The notes under the pieces: model-generated
Seen by the model: the letters and a program-made list of their open reading frames with translations, nothing else
What the model was told of the DNA's origin: nothing
The model's database searches: none
From: Agromyces sp. CF514
GTDB lineage: Bacteria > Actinomycetota > Actinomycetes > Actinomycetales > Microbacteriaceae
NCBI RefSeq assembly: GCF_900113185.1
Contig: NZ_FOZD01000001.1
Span: forward strand, 2,046,001-2,110,000
Length of the DNA stretch: 64,000 nt
Reading direction: 5' to 3'
Position numbers and translations under genes: made by a program
Part shown: piece after piece, positions 38,368-47,063 of the stretch
Position numbering within the stretch: the first letter of the stretch is position 1
Layout: each line of letters opens with the position of its first letter

Positions 38368-39138
38368 ATGAAGATCGCACGCTTCTCGCATGGTGAGTCC
38401 ATCTCGTTCGGTGTCGTCGACGAAGAGGAGCACGAGCTCGTCGTGCTGAAGGCCGACCCGATGTTCGCGGGCTACGAGCCGACAGGCCAGCGGGTCGCGC
38501 TCGCCGACGCGAAGCTGCTCGCACCGGTGATCCCGCGGTCGAAGGTGGTGGCCGTGGGCCGCAACTACGCCGACCACGCCGCCGAGTTCGGCAACGAGGT
38601 GCCCGCCGAGCCGCTGCTGTTCCTGAAGCCCAACACCTCGGTCATCGGCCCGTCGGACGCGATCGTGCTGCCGCCGCAGAGCGAGCGCGTCGAGTTCGAG
38701 GGCGAGGTCGCGGTCGTCATCGGCCGCATCGCGAAGAACGTCGCCGAGGCCGACGCGCTCGGCGTGGTCTTCGGCTACACGATCGCCAACGACGTCACCG
38801 CGCGCGACCTGCAGCGACGCGACGGACAGTGGTCGCGTGCGAAGGGCTTCGACACGTTCTGCCCGCTCGGCCCCGTCATCGACACCGACCTCGACCTCGA
38901 GCACGGCACCATCGACACGAGCGTGGGCGGCGAGCGCCTCCAGCACGCGCCGCTGTCCGACATGGTGCACTCGATCCCGGCGATCATCGCCTACGCGTCG
39001 AGCGTGTTCACCCTGCTTCCCGGCGACGTGATCCTCACGGGCACGCCGGCCGGCGTCGGCCCGATCGTCGACGGCGACACGGTCGAGGTCACGGTCTCCG
39101 GCCTCGGCACGCTGTCGAACCCGGTGCGCAGGGCCTGA
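38368..39138 (+). CDS. Fumarylacetoacetate hydrolase family protein
   Basis: The protein is 256 aa. The FAH fold shows [37 protein letters not shown] with metal-binding Glu residues, [14 protein letters not shown], the [17 protein letters not shown] block and TGTPAGVGP. Such proteins act as acylpyruvate hydrolases or oxaloacetate decarboxylases; the substrate cannot be fixed from sequence. It is the last plus-strand gene before a convergent hairpin. Confidence 0.9.
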   Translation: MKIARFSHGESISFGVVDEEEHELVVLKADPMFAGYEPTGQRVALADAKLLAPVIPRSKVVAVGRNYADHAAEFGNEVPAEPLLFLKPNTSVIGPSDAIVLPPQSERVEFEGEVAVVIGRIAKNVAEADALGVVFGYTIANDVTARDLQRRDGQWSRAKGFDTFCPLGPVIDTDLDLEHGTIDTSVGGERLQHAPLSDMVHSIPAIIAYASSVFTLLPGDVILTGTPAGVGPIVDGDTVEVTVSGLGTLSNPVRRA

Positions 39139-39182
39139 CCCGGCCTCCACGTCGGGCGCGGGCTCGTCGCCGACGTGGCGAG

Positions 39183-39213
39183 CGGATGCCCCGGGGCGGC
39201 CCCGCGGCATCCG
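39183..39213. terminator. Bidirectional hairpin between convergent genes
   Basis: CGGATGCC (39183-39190) pairs with GGCATCCG (39206-39213), and the interior CGGGGC/GGCCCCG extends the stem. It uses the same GGATGCC word as the serA and gltX terminators. Confidence 0.65.
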
Positions 39214-39219
39214 GCACCG

Positions 39220-40269
39220 TCAGATCGCGAACGCCGCGTGCGGGCTCAGGGCGCCGAGCGCGAGCGCGACGTCCTCCTCGTCGTTCCAGACGTGGAACGC
39301 CGCACGCGCGCGGCCGGCGCGGCCCGACGCCGTGAGGCCCGCGGCCGTCAAGGCTCCGAGGTCGCAGCCGTCGGGGTCGCTCCACGAGACGATCGCGCTG
39401 TCGGAGGCTTCGAGCCCGAGGCCCGCGCGGAACGAGTTCGCAAGGGCGAGGTCGTGCCGCCGCACCTCGTGCAGGTCGAGCGACGCGGTGAGTCCGAGCG
39501 CGGCCTCGGCGCCGGCCCACGCGTTCCACGCGGGGGAGACGTCGAAGCGCGTGGCGTCGGGCGCGACGTGGAGGTCGGGGCCGTAGCAGGAGGTCCAGGG
39601 GTCCTCGCCCGAGTACCAGCCGGCGGTGAACGGCGTGATCTCCTCGATCGCCCGGTCCGAGAACGCGGCGAACGCGGCGCCGCGCGGCGAGCTCAGCCAC
39701 TTGTACGCGTGGCAGACGAGCAGGTCGGCATCGAGGTCGTCGGTGGGCATCCACCCGGTCGCCTGCGTCGTGTCGACGATCGTGAACGCACCGACGGATC
39801 GTGCGGCCTCTGCGACGGCCGCGGCATCCGCGATCTCGCCCGTGGCCGACTGCACGAGCGAGTAGGAGACGAAGGCGGTGTCGGCCGTGACGGCGTCGGC
39901 GAGCGCATCGAGGGGCACGTGCCGCACGCGGAGGCCGCCGTGGGCGAGGAACGGGGCGACGACCGACGAGAAGTCGCCGTCGACGCAGAGCACCTCGGCG
40001 CCGCGCGGCGCGGATGCCGCGACGAGGCCCGTGAAGACCGAGACCTGCGATCCCGTGGCGACCTGTCGGGGCGTCGCGCCGAGCAGGGTCGCGGCGTGGG
40101 CGCGCGAGCGTTCGAGGCTCGCCGAGTAGTCCGCGGCGGTCGCGGTGCCTGCGGCCCAGGCGTCGAGGTCCCGTCGCACGGCGTCTCGAGTGACGTCGGC
40201 CGGCAGGCCGAGGGTGCAGGCGGCGAGGTAGCCGCGGCCGCCGACGTATCGGGATCGTTCCTGGTGCAT
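39220..40269 (-). CDS. Class V aminotransferase-fold PLP enzyme
   Basis: The protein is about 349 aa, in the cysteine desulfurase/kynureninase fold group. Markers are RGYLAACTLGLP, GSQVSVFTGLVA, CVDGDFSSVVAPF, IVDTTQATGWMP (Asp for the pyridine nitrogen) and the PLP Lys in CHAYKWLSSPRG. The tail has FHVWNDEEDVALAL. The substrate is unknown. ATG 40269 with GGAGG beside it is preferred to 40326. It is divergent from a LysR regulator with a palindrome between, so that regulator probably controls it. Confidence 0.83.
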   Translation of the reverse strand: MHQERSRYVGGRGYLAACTLGLPADVTRDAVRRDLDAWAAGTATAADYSASLERSRAHAATLLGATPRQVATGSQVSVFTGLVAASAPRGAEVLCVDGDFSSVVAPFLAHGGLRVRHVPLDALADAVTADTAFVSYSLVQSATGEIADAAAVAEAARSVGAFTIVDTTQATGWMPTDDLDADLLVCHAYKWLSSPRGAAFAAFSDRAIEEITPFTAGWYSGEDPWTSCYGPDLHVAPDATRFDVSPAWNAWAGAEAALGLTASLDLHEVRRHDLALANSFRAGLGLEASDSAIVSWSDPDGCDLGALTAAGLTASGRAGRARAAFHVWNDEEDVALALGALSPHAAFAI

Positions 40270-40312
40270 GCCTCCAGCCTCCGCCGAGGCGTTCCATTGC
40301 ACAACGGCAGGT

Positions 40313-40328
40313 ATGTGATCGAACACAT
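40313..40328. promoter_or_regulatory. Candidate LysR operator, ATGTG-N6-CACAT
   Basis: ATGTG (40313-40317) and CACAT (40324-40328) form a perfect dyad between the divergent PLP-enzyme and LysR genes, 10 nt before the LysR -10. Size and symmetry fit a T-N11-A LysR site. Confidence 0.55.
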
Positions 40329-40338
40329 GCGCTGCGGT

Positions 40339-40344
40339 TATGAT
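40339..40344 (+). promoter_or_regulatory. -10 box TATGAT for a leaderless LysR mRNA
   Basis: TATGAT, close to the TATAAT consensus, ends 6 nt before ATG 40351. No Shine-Dalgarno precedes the gene. Confidence 0.6.
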
Positions 40345-40350
40345 TCAGGC

Positions 40351-41295
40351 ATGTCGGATGCCTCGATCGAAGCCCTCGCCGAATCGCTCGACCTGCAGAC
40401 CGTGCGGGTCGTGCGTCGCATCGCCGAGCACGGATCGCTCACCGCCGCGGCGGAGTCGCTCGGCTACAGCCAGCCCGCGGTGAGCCAGCACCTGCGCCGC
40501 TTCGAGCGTCGTACCGGCATCGCCCTCGTCGAGCGGGCGGGTCGCGGGGTGCGGCTCACCCAGTCGGGTCGCGTGCTCGCCAGGCATGCCAATGCCGTCG
40601 CGACCTCGCTCGAGGCCGCGGCGGGCGAGCTCGCCGAGATCCGGGGCCTCCGCGCAGGACGCGTCCGTCTCGCGGCGTTCCCATCGGCATCGGCCACGCT
40701 CGTGCCGAAGCTCATCGCCGGCCTCGCGGCACGGCATCCGGGGGTCACCGTCACCTACGTCGAGGCCGAGCCGCCCGAGGCGGTCGCCGCCGTGCGGGCC
40801 GATCGCGCCGACCTCGCCATCACCTTCAGCTACCCGGGCGACCGCGACGACCCGCACACCGAACGCGCGCGCGGGCTCGACGTGCGCTCGATCGGCGCCG
40901 AGCCCATGCGCGTCGTGCTGCCCGACGGGCACCGGGCGGCGGCCTCGGAGGCGGTCGATCTCGCCGATCTCGCCCAGGACTCCTGGATCGCCGGCTGCCC
41001 CAGCTGCCGCGGACACCTGCTCCAGCTCACCGACGGCGCCGGATTCCGCCCGCGCATCGGCTTCGAGACCGACAACTTCGTGGCGGTCGAGAGCATGGTC
41101 GCGCAGGGGCTCGGCGTCGCGCTGCTGCCCGAGCTCGCGCTCGCGGCCTCGCCTCGGCGGGCCGGCGTGGTCGTGCGACCCACCGCCGGGGGAGACGTGC
41201 GCTCGCTGCACCTCGTGACCGCACGCGGCGGGGCTCGGGTGCCCGCCGTGGCCGCGGCCGTCGCGGTGCTCGAGGAACTCGCGGCCGAGCACTGA
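40351..41295 (+). CDS. LysR-family transcriptional regulator
   Basis: The protein is 314 aa. The N-terminal winged HTH (AEHGSLTAAAESLGYSQP and AVSQHLRRFERRTG, residues about 24-58) is typical of LysR, followed by the linker helix and a periplasmic-binding-like effector domain. A CPSCRG motif at about residue 217 is unusual and could sense metal or redox state. It is divergent from the PLP enzyme at 39220. The ligand is unknown. Confidence 0.92.
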   Translation: MSDASIEALAESLDLQTVRVVRRIAEHGSLTAAAESLGYSQPAVSQHLRRFERRTGIALVERAGRGVRLTQSGRVLARHANAVATSLEAAAGELAEIRGLRAGRVRLAAFPSASATLVPKLIAGLAARHPGVTVTYVEAEPPEAVAAVRADRADLAITFSYPGDRDDPHTERARGLDVRSIGAEPMRVVLPDGHRAAASEAVDLADLAQDSWIAGCPSCRGHLLQLTDGAGFRPRIGFETDNFVAVESMVAQGLGVALLPELALAASPRRAGVVVRPTAGGDVRSLHLVTARGGARVPAVAAAVAVLEELAAEH

Positions 41296-41327
41296 GCCCA
41301 GACCGTGCCGCCGCAGGCGCCCGACAT

Positions 41328-41372
41328 CCGCCCCTCGGATCGTGCCGCCCCTCGGCACGCGCCGCCCCTCGG
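41328..41372 (+). repeat. Three 11-bp direct repeats at exact 17-bp spacing, abutting the gltX -10
   Basis: CCGCCCCTCGG occurs at 41328-41338, 41345-41355 and 41362-41372. The third copy touches the -10 TACGAT (41373-41378). The 6-nt spacers differ (ATCGTG, CACGCG). Placement suggests a regulator array or a promoter-proximal slippage repeat. Confidence 0.7.
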
Positions 41373-41378
41373 TACGAT
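41373..41378 (+). promoter_or_regulatory. -10 box TACGAT for gltX
   Basis: TACGAT ends 7 nt before the gltX ATG. The intervening TGAGGGG is too close to act as a normal ribosome site if transcription starts at the usual distance. Confidence 0.55.
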
Positions 41379-41385
41379 TGAGGGG

Positions 41386-42900
41386 ATGTCTGAGACAACC
41401 CACCCCACGACCACGGCCACCGGCAGCGACGTCCGCGTGCGCTTCTGCCCGTCGCCCACCGGCACGCCGCACGTCGGCCTCGTCCGCACCGCGCTGTTCA
41501 ACTGGGCGTACGCACGTCACACGGGCGGCACCTTCGTGTTCCGCATCGAGGACACCGACGCCGCGCGCGACAGCGAAGAGAGCTTCGAGCAGATCATCGA
41601 CGCGCTCACCTGGCTCGGCCTCGACTGGGACGAGGGCATCCACAAGGGCGGCCCGAACGAGCCGTACCGCCAGTCGCAGCGAAGCGACATCTACCAGGAC
41701 GTCATCGCCCGCCTGAAGGACGCCGGCCACCTCTACGAGTCGTTCTCGACGGCCGAAGAGATCGACGCGCGCAACCTCGCGAACGGCCGGCCCAAGCAGC
41801 TCGGCTACGACAACTACGACCGCGACCTCACCGACGAGCAGAAGGCCGCCTTCCGCGCCGAGGGTCGCGAGCCGGCCCTGCGCCTGCGCGTGCCCGAGGC
41901 CGACCTCGGCTTCGACGACCTCGTGCGCGGCCGCATCGACTTCCCGGTGGGCTCGACGATCGATTTCGTGCTCGTGCGACCGAACGGCGCACCGCTGTAC
42001 ACGCTCGTGAACCCGGTCGACGACGCGCTCATGGGCATCACGCACGTGCTCCGCGGTGAGGACATCCTGAGCTCGACGCCGCGCCAGATCGCGCTGTACC
42101 ACGCGCTCATCGACATCGGCGTGACCACCTTCGTGCCTCGCTTCGGCCACCTGCCCTACGTCATGGGCGACGGCAACAAGAAGCTCTCCAAGCGCGACCC
42201 CGAGTCGAACCTGTTCCACCACCGCGACCGCGGGTTCATCCCCGAGGGCCTCGTCAACTACCTCGCGCTCCTCGGCTGGGGCTTCTCGGCCGACCGCGAC
42301 GTCTTCAGCCGCGACGAGTTCATCGCGGCCTTCGACGTCGAGAATGTGAACCCGAATCCGGCACGCTTCGACCAGAAGAAGGCCGAGTCGATCAACGGCG
42401 ACCACATCCGCCTGCTCGAGCCCGCCGACTTCGCCGCACGCGTCGTGCCCTACCTCGAGGCCGCGGGCGTGGTCACCGCGCCGCTGACGCCCGCCCAGGC
42501 CGCGATCCTCGCCGAGGCCGCACCGCTCGTGCAGGAGCGCATCGCCCTGCTCGGCGAGGCGCCCGGCATGCTGGGCTTCCTCTTCACGGATGCCGCCGGG
42601 CTGACGTACGACGACGACGCGTTCAAGGGGCTGCCCGCCGACGCCGCCGCCGTGCTCGCCGCCTCGCGCGAGGCGCTCGACCGCCTGCCGGCCGACTCGT
42701 GGACCCACGACCAGATCGAGGAGGCGCTGCGCGGCGCCCTCATCGACCGTCTCGGACTGAAGCCCCGCGTGGCCTTCGGCCCCGTGCGCACCGCCGTCTC
42801 CGGCCGGCGCGTCTCGCCGCCGCTGTTCGAGTCCATGCAGATCCTCGGCAAGATCGACTCGCTCGCGCGGCTCGACGGGCTTGCGGCGAAGCTCGGCTGA
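41386..42900 (+). CDS. gltX: Glutamyl-tRNA synthetase
   Basis: The protein is 504 aa, class I synthetase. The HIGH-type motif is in [33 protein letters not shown] follows, and the KMSKS-type loop is NKKLSKRD. The C-terminal anticodon-binding helices are complete (to about 500). Length is normal. Two tRNA-Glu genes and one tRNA-Gln lie within 8 kb. Many actinobacteria charge tRNA-Gln by GluRS and an amidotransferase, so GltX may serve both tRNAs; this is not decidable here. Confidence 0.97.
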   Translation: MSETTHPTTTATGSDVRVRFCPSPTGTPHVGLVRTALFNWAYARHTGGTFVFRIEDTDAARDSEESFEQIIDALTWLGLDWDEGIHKGGPNEPYRQSQRSDIYQDVIARLKDAGHLYESFSTAEEIDARNLANGRPKQLGYDNYDRDLTDEQKAAFRAEGREPALRLRVPEADLGFDDLVRGRIDFPVGSTIDFVLVRPNGAPLYTLVNPVDDALMGITHVLRGEDILSSTPRQIALYHALIDIGVTTFVPRFGHLPYVMGDGNKKLSKRDPESNLFHHRDRGFIPEGLVNYLALLGWGFSADRDVFSRDEFIAAFDVENVNPNPARFDQKKAESINGDHIRLLEPADFAARVVPYLEAAGVVTAPLTPAQAAILAEAAPLVQERIALLGEAPGMLGFLFTDAAGLTYDDDAFKGLPADAAAVLAASREALDRLPADSWTHDQIEEALRGALIDRLGLKPRVAFGPVRTAVSGRRVSPPLFESMQILGKIDSLARLDGLAAKLG

Positions 42901-42922
42901 GCGTCCTCGTCGAATGCGGTGA

Positions 42923-42956
42923 ACGGATGCCGCGGGCCGATGCCCGCGGCATCCGT
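42923..42956 (+). terminator. Hairpin terminator after gltX
   Basis: Arms ACGGATGCCGCGGGC (42923-42937) and its exact complement (42942-42956), loop CGAT. It also lies 3' of the convergent NYN gene. The arm repeats the serA terminator core. Confidence 0.75.
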
Positions 42957-42970
42957 CGTCTCCGGGGTGG

Positions 42971-43744
42971 TCAGGCGATCCTCGTCGCCGCGGGGTCCCG
43001 TGTGACGGCCTTCGACTTCGGAGCGACGACCACCGTACCGGTCGCCTGCACGTTGACGTCGAAGAGCCCCGTCGCCCGCATGAGGTCGGAGAGCTTGGCA
43101 TAGCCCCAGTTGCGGGAGTCGAAGTCCGGCCGCTGCTTGCGGAGGAGCGATCCCACCGGGGAGAGGTTCGCCCAACCGCTCTCGTCCGCGGCCGTGTTCA
43201 CGGCCGCGCGGAGCGCGACGACCAGGCCGCCGTCGGTGCGGAGCCGCTGCTGGTCCGCCTTTGCGATAGGTTGCGTGGTCGGCTCCGCGGCATCCGTCTC
43301 CTTCGGCGCATCGATCACCTCGAGGTAGGTGAAGCGGTCGCAGGCGTTGCGGAACGACTCGGGCGTCTTGCGCTCGCCGAACCCGTAGACCGTGATGCCC
43401 TGCTCGCGGATGCGGGCGGCGAGCCGCGTGAAGTCGCTGTCCGAGGACACGATGCAGAAGCCTCGGAACCGACCGGTGTAGAGCAGGTCCATGGCGTCGA
43501 TGATGAGCGCACTGTCGGTCGCGTTCTTGCCCGTCGTGTTGTCGAACTGCTGGATCGGCTGGATGACGTGCGCGCTCGCGGCATCCTTCCATCCGCGCAG
43601 GTTCGGTTTCGTCCAGTCGCCGTAGATGCGCTTGACCGAGGCCGTGCCGAAGCGGGCGACCTCGGTGAGCACCGCCTCGATGCGGGCAGGGGAGACGTTG
43701 TCGGCGTCGATGAGCACGGCGAGCAGATCGTTCGAATCGGGCAT
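42971..43744 (-). CDS. NYN-domain ribonuclease-like protein with C-terminal LOTUS/OST-HTH domain
   Basis: The protein is about 257 aa. The NYN (PIN-like) domain has VLIDADNVSPAR, the acidic TDSALIIDAMDLLY and IVSSDSDFTRLAARIRE, which give the Mg-binding aspartates. The C-terminal domain (about 185-240, SGWANLSPVGSLLRK and WGYAKLSDLMRATG) is a LOTUS/OST-HTH fold that binds RNA. Such proteins are expected to cut structured RNA. ATG 43744 lies 6 nt after CACTGT, the leaderless spacing; an upstream GTG at 43822 is less likely. Confidence 0.88.
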   Translation of the reverse strand: MPDSNDLLAVLIDADNVSPARIEAVLTEVARFGTASVKRIYGDWTKPNLRGWKDAASAHVIQPIQQFDNTTGKNATDSALIIDAMDLLYTGRFRGFCIVSSDSDFTRLAARIREQGITVYGFGERKTPESFRNACDRFTYLEVIDAPKETDAAEPTTQPIAKADQQRLRTDGGLVVALRAAVNTAADESGWANLSPVGSLLRKQRPDFDSRNWGYAKLSDLMRATGLFDVNVQATGTVVVAPKSKAVTRDPAATRIA

Positions 43745-43855
43745 GCGGCCACAGTGGCAGCGGAGCGCGCGGTCGCGCTGCCCCGCGTTGGCGGGGTGGC
43801 GGATGGCGTCGGGCTGGCTCACAGCGGCCTCCCAGTCCGCTGAGATCCGCTCAGT

Positions 43856-43884
43856 TTGGCGGCGGCCGATCCATGCGCTAAAGT
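43856..43884 (+). promoter_or_regulatory. tRNA-Gln promoter (TTGGCG - 17 bp - TAAAGT)
   Basis: The -35 TTGGCG (43856-43861) and -10 TAAAGT (43879-43884) are 17 bp apart, and the tRNA starts 35 nt after the -10. It is the best σ70-type promoter in the window. Confidence 0.75.
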
Positions 43885-43919
43885 CGTATCTCGGCGCGGA
43901 ACGCAGGTTTCGAAGCCAT

Positions 43920-43991
43920 TGGGGTATGGTGTAATTGGCAACACGGAGGTTTCTGGTACCTTTGTTCTTGGTTCGAGTCCAGGTACCCCAG
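43920..43991 (+). tRNA. tRNA-Gln (anticodon CTG)
   Basis: It is 72 nt. The acceptor stem is TGGGGTA (43920-43926) with TACCCCA (43984-43990) and discriminator G; U1-A72 is typical of bacterial tRNA-Gln. The D arm is GGTGTAATTGGCAACAC, the anticodon loop TTCTGGT gives CTG, and the T arm has GTTCGAGTC. CCA is not encoded. Confidence 0.95.
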
Positions 43992-44000
43992 CAGTGAAGA

Positions 44001-44030
44001 ACCCCCGCTCAGGCGGGGGTTTTCGTGTTT
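44001..44030 (+). terminator. Intrinsic terminator after tRNA-Gln
   Basis: ACCCCCGC (44001-44008) pairs with GCGGGGGT (44013-44020), loop TCAG, followed by TTTCGTGTTT. A clear Rho-independent terminator. Confidence 0.85.
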
Positions 44031-44105
44031 TCGAGACAGCTTCTCGAAGGCCGTATGAGCGCGGCCGGCCACGCCGGCGATCTCGCGGCCGAGGCCTCCC
44101 CGGCG

Positions 44106-44111
44106 TAGCCT
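44106..44111 (+). promoter_or_regulatory. -10 box TAGCCT, leaderless spacing
   Basis: TAGCCT ends 6 nt before ATG 44118 of the DUF2277 gene. Confidence 0.5.
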
Positions 44112-44117
44112 CGCAGC

Positions 44118-44414
44118 ATGTGCCGGAACATCAGGGTCCTCCACAACTTCGAGCCGCCGACGACCGACGACGAGGTGCGCGAGGCCGCGCTCCAGTTCGT
44201 GCGCAAGGTCAGCGGCTCGACCCATCCGTCGCGCGCGAACTCGGAGGCGTTCGATCGCGCGATCGACGAGATCGCGCTGGCCACGAGGCGTCTGCTCGAC
44301 GGGCTCGTCACCAATGCGCCTCCGAAGAATCGCGAACTCGAGGCGGTCAAGGGCCGGCAGCGGCATGAGGCGCGCATGGAGCGCGAGGTTCGGATCCGGA
44401 CCGCCACGGCGTGA
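44118..44414 (+). CDS. DUF2277 family protein
   Basis: The protein is 98 aa and begins MCRNIRVLHNFEPPTTDDE, the hallmark of DUF2277, followed by an α-helical body (EVREAALQFVRKVSG and FDRAIDEIALATRRLLDGL). The family is widespread in actinobacteria; it is small, soluble and of unknown function. It is monocistronic. Confidence 0.92.
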   Translation: MCRNIRVLHNFEPPTTDDEVREAALQFVRKVSGSTHPSRANSEAFDRAIDEIALATRRLLDGLVTNAPPKNRELEAVKGRQRHEARMEREVRIRTATA

Positions 44415-44557
44415 CGCCGGCCGTCTGCGCATCGACCCGCGAGGCGCGGCGCGCCCGACGGCCCGGGTGCTGGACATGCGGGGCATCCTGAGGTTCGATT
44501 GAGTGGACCGCGGTCGTTCGCCCCTACCGAACGAGCGAGTCCGCTCTTGGGGGTGCA

Positions 44558-46972
44558 GTGACCGAACGCAACAAGCGCAATCGCGATTTCGCGGAGACGC
44601 GAACGCCATTGGGCGTGCTCGGAGGCCTCGTCGGCATCGTCGTGGCGAGCACGGCGGCGGCGGCCCTGATCGTGGTGGGCGTCACGCCGGCCCTGGCGAC
44701 GGTCGGCATGGCCGCTTCGGGCACCATCGATACGTTCGAACGGCTGCCCGGCTATCTCCAGATCGGCGAGCTCTCGCAGAAGAGCAACATCTACGCGACC
44801 CGGCCAGACGGATCCCCGCTGCTCCTCGCCTCGTTCTACGACCAGAACCGCGTCGAGGTCGAATGGGATCAGATCAGCCCGTTCGTGAAGGACGCGACGA
44901 TCGCGGGCGAGGATCCCAGGTTCTACGACCACGGCGGCGTCGACCTTCAAGGCACGATCCGTGCTGCGCTCACGACCGCGGCGGGCCGCGACACGCAGGG
45001 CGGGTCGTCGATCGCCCAGCAGTACGTCAAAAACGTGCGCGTGCAGCAGTGCGAGCGCGAGGCCGACGTCACGGCGTTCGAGGACATGGCCGAAGACGAG
45101 GTCGCCGCGCTGACCGGCGACGAGCGCTTCGCGCTCATCGAGGAGGAGCGGCTCAGCTGCTACGACAGCGCGACCGAGACGAGCATCGACCGCAAGCTGA
45201 AGGAGATGCGGCTCGCGATCGGCGTCGAGAAGCGGTACTCCAAGAACGACATCCTGCTCGGCTACCTCAACATCGCCGGTTTCGGCGGCACGGTCTACGG
45301 CATCGAGGCCGCAGCCAACTACTACTTCTCCACCTCCGCGGCGAATCTCACGCTGCCGCAGGCCGCCTCGCTCGTGGCGATCGTGAACAACCCCGTCAAG
45401 TTCCAACTCGACAAGCCCGACAGCGAGACGAACGGCGCCGCGAACGGCTACGCGGCCAATCGCGATCGGCGCGACTACCTCCTGCGACAGATGCTGCACG
45501 AGAAGAAGATCACGCAGGCGCAGTACGACGAGGCGATCGCGACCCCGGTCGAACCGAAGATCACCGAGCCGAGCACCGGCTGCCAGACGGCCGGAGGGTC
45601 CGCCTACTTCTGCGACTACGTCAAGCACATCCTGCAGAACGACCCGACGTTCGGCGACGACGACGAGACGCGGATGCTGAACTTCCGCCGTGGCGGATAC
45701 CAGGTCTACACCTCGCTCGATCTCGACCTGCAGGCGGCGGCCGAGCGCGCCATCGCCGAGAACGTGCCGTCGACCTATCCCGGCTGGGACCTTGGCGGCG
45801 TGATCTCGAGCGTCGAGGTCGGCACGGGGCGCGTGCTCGCGATGGCGCAGAACAAGCAGTACAGCCAGGATCCCGCCGTGGTGAACGGCAATCCGAACTT
45901 CACCGGCATCAACTACAACACCGACTACGACTACGGCGGATCGAGCGGCTTCCAGCCCGGATCCTCGTACAAGGTGTTCACCCTCGCCGAGTGGCTCGCC
46001 GAGGGGCACGCCCTCACCGAGCGGGTCAACTCGAGTCGCAAGAGCAACTGGGGGGCCTTCAACGACAGCTGCCTCGGCACGCAGTACGCCGACCCCGGGT
46101 GGAACCCGCGGAACGACGCGAACGAGCCGGGCGGCAACTACAGCGCGCTCGAGTCGACCATCGGGTCGATCAACACCGGCTTCCTCGGCATGGCGAAGCT
46201 CATCGACCAGTGCGGCATCGCGAGCAAAGCCGAGGCGTTCGGCGTGCATCGCGCCGACGGCAATCCACTCGTGCATTTCCCCTCCGCAGTGCTGGGCATC
46301 AACGAGGTCGCGCCGCTCAGCATGGCAGTCGCATTCGCCGGCATCGCGAACGACGGGGTCGCCTGCACCCCGGTCGCGATCGACCGGATCGTCGGTGCCG
46401 ACGGCGAGGACATCACGCCTCCGAAGTCGACCTGCGCGGCCGCCGTGACACCCGAGGTCGCCGGTGCGATGCACTACGCGATGTCGCGCGTCATGTCGAG
46501 CGGCACGGGTCAGCAGTCGAGCAATGCGACGTCGCCCTGGGTTCCGCTCATCGGCAAGACGGGAACGACCGACGGCGCGAAGGACACGTGGATGGTCGGT
46601 GCGAGCACCGAGGTCGCGACGGCTGTGGCGGTCGTGAGCGTGAACGGCGACGCGAACCAGCGCGGCATCTCGTTCGACTCGGGATCAGCCGCGACGGCGC
46701 GACATCGCATGTGGCCGATCGTGATGTCCGCAGCGTCGGCGAAGTACGGCGGCGGCGCGTTCCGCATGGACGGCCCCGGTCCGGTGGCGCCGTTCACGTC
46801 ACCGACGCCGTTCGACGACGTGCCCAAGTACGTCGAGCCGACCCCGACGCCGCCGCCGGCTCCCGCCCCGGCTCCCGCTCCTTCGCCGCAGACCCAGACC
46901 CAGGGCGGCGTCGGCGACCGCACGCTCGAGCCGCGCGACGACGAGGGACGCGGAGGCGGCAGGGGCCGGTGA
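44558..46972 (+). CDS. Class A penicillin-binding protein (transglycosylase/transpeptidase)
   Basis: The protein is 804 aa. It has an N-terminal membrane anchor (about 23-47). The GT51 domain has catalytic E118 in AGEDPRFYDHGG and GGSSIAQQYVKN. The transpeptidase domain has S469-S-Y-K472 (SxxK) and the K667-TG box in GKTGTTDGAKDTW. A charged insert with two cysteines (QCEREADV to LSCYDSA) lies inside the GT domain. The C-terminal tail is Pro-rich, then Arg/Gly-rich. It polymerises and crosslinks peptidoglycan outside the membrane. GTG 44558 follows GGGGG. It is not beside division genes. Confidence 0.93.
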   Translation: MTERNKRNRDFAETRTPLGVLGGLVGIVVASTAAAALIVVGVTPALATVGMAASGTIDTFERLPGYLQIGELSQKSNIYATRPDGSPLLLASFYDQNRVEVEWDQISPFVKDATIAGEDPRFYDHGGVDLQGTIRAALTTAAGRDTQGGSSIAQQYVKNVRVQQCEREADVTAFEDMAEDEVAALTGDERFALIEEERLSCYDSATETSIDRKLKEMRLAIGVEKRYSKNDILLGYLNIAGFGGTVYGIEAAANYYFSTSAANLTLPQAASLVAIVNNPVKFQLDKPDSETNGAANGYAANRDRRDYLLRQMLHEKKITQAQYDEAIATPVEPKITEPSTGCQTAGGSAYFCDYVKHILQNDPTFGDDDETRMLNFRRGGYQVYTSLDLDLQAAAERAIAENVPSTYPGWDLGGVISSVEVGTGRVLAMAQNKQYSQDPAVVNGNPNFTGINYNTDYDYGGSSGFQPGSSYKVFTLAEWLAEGHALTERVNSSRKSNWGAFNDSCLGTQYADPGWNPRNDANEPGGNYSALESTIGSINTGFLGMAKLIDQCGIASKAEAFGVHRADGNPLVHFPSAVLGINEVAPLSMAVAFAGIANDGVACTPVAIDRIVGADGEDITPPKSTCAAAVTPEVAGAMHYAMSRVMSSGTGQQSSNATSPWVPLIGKTGTTDGAKDTWMVGASTEVATAVAVVSVNGDANQRGISFDSGSAATARHRMWPIVMSAASAKYGGGAFRMDGPGPVAPFTSPTPFDDVPKYVEPTPTPPPAPAPAPAPSPQTQTQGGVGDRTLEPRDDEGRGGGRGR

Positions 46973-47009
46973 CCCTGTCCGGCGGCCCGAGCCGCTCCGC
47001 TCCGCATCG

Positions 47010-47051
47010 GTGAGCTCGAGAGCCGACCGGCTCGAGAACCGGGCAGCTCAC
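47010..47051. terminator. Hairpin between convergent PBP and MBL genes
   Basis: Outer arms GTGAGCT (47010-47016) and AGCTCAC (47045-47051) enclose two CTCGAG boxes that can pair. A 12-bp direct repeat CCGGGCAGCTCA overlaps the right side. Confidence 0.45.
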
Positions 47052-47063
47052 GGGCCGGGCAGC

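Noticed and set aside
41328..41372. Possible mini-CRISPR
   Set aside because: Repeats are only 11 bp with 6-nt spacers and abut a promoter; there are no cas genes.
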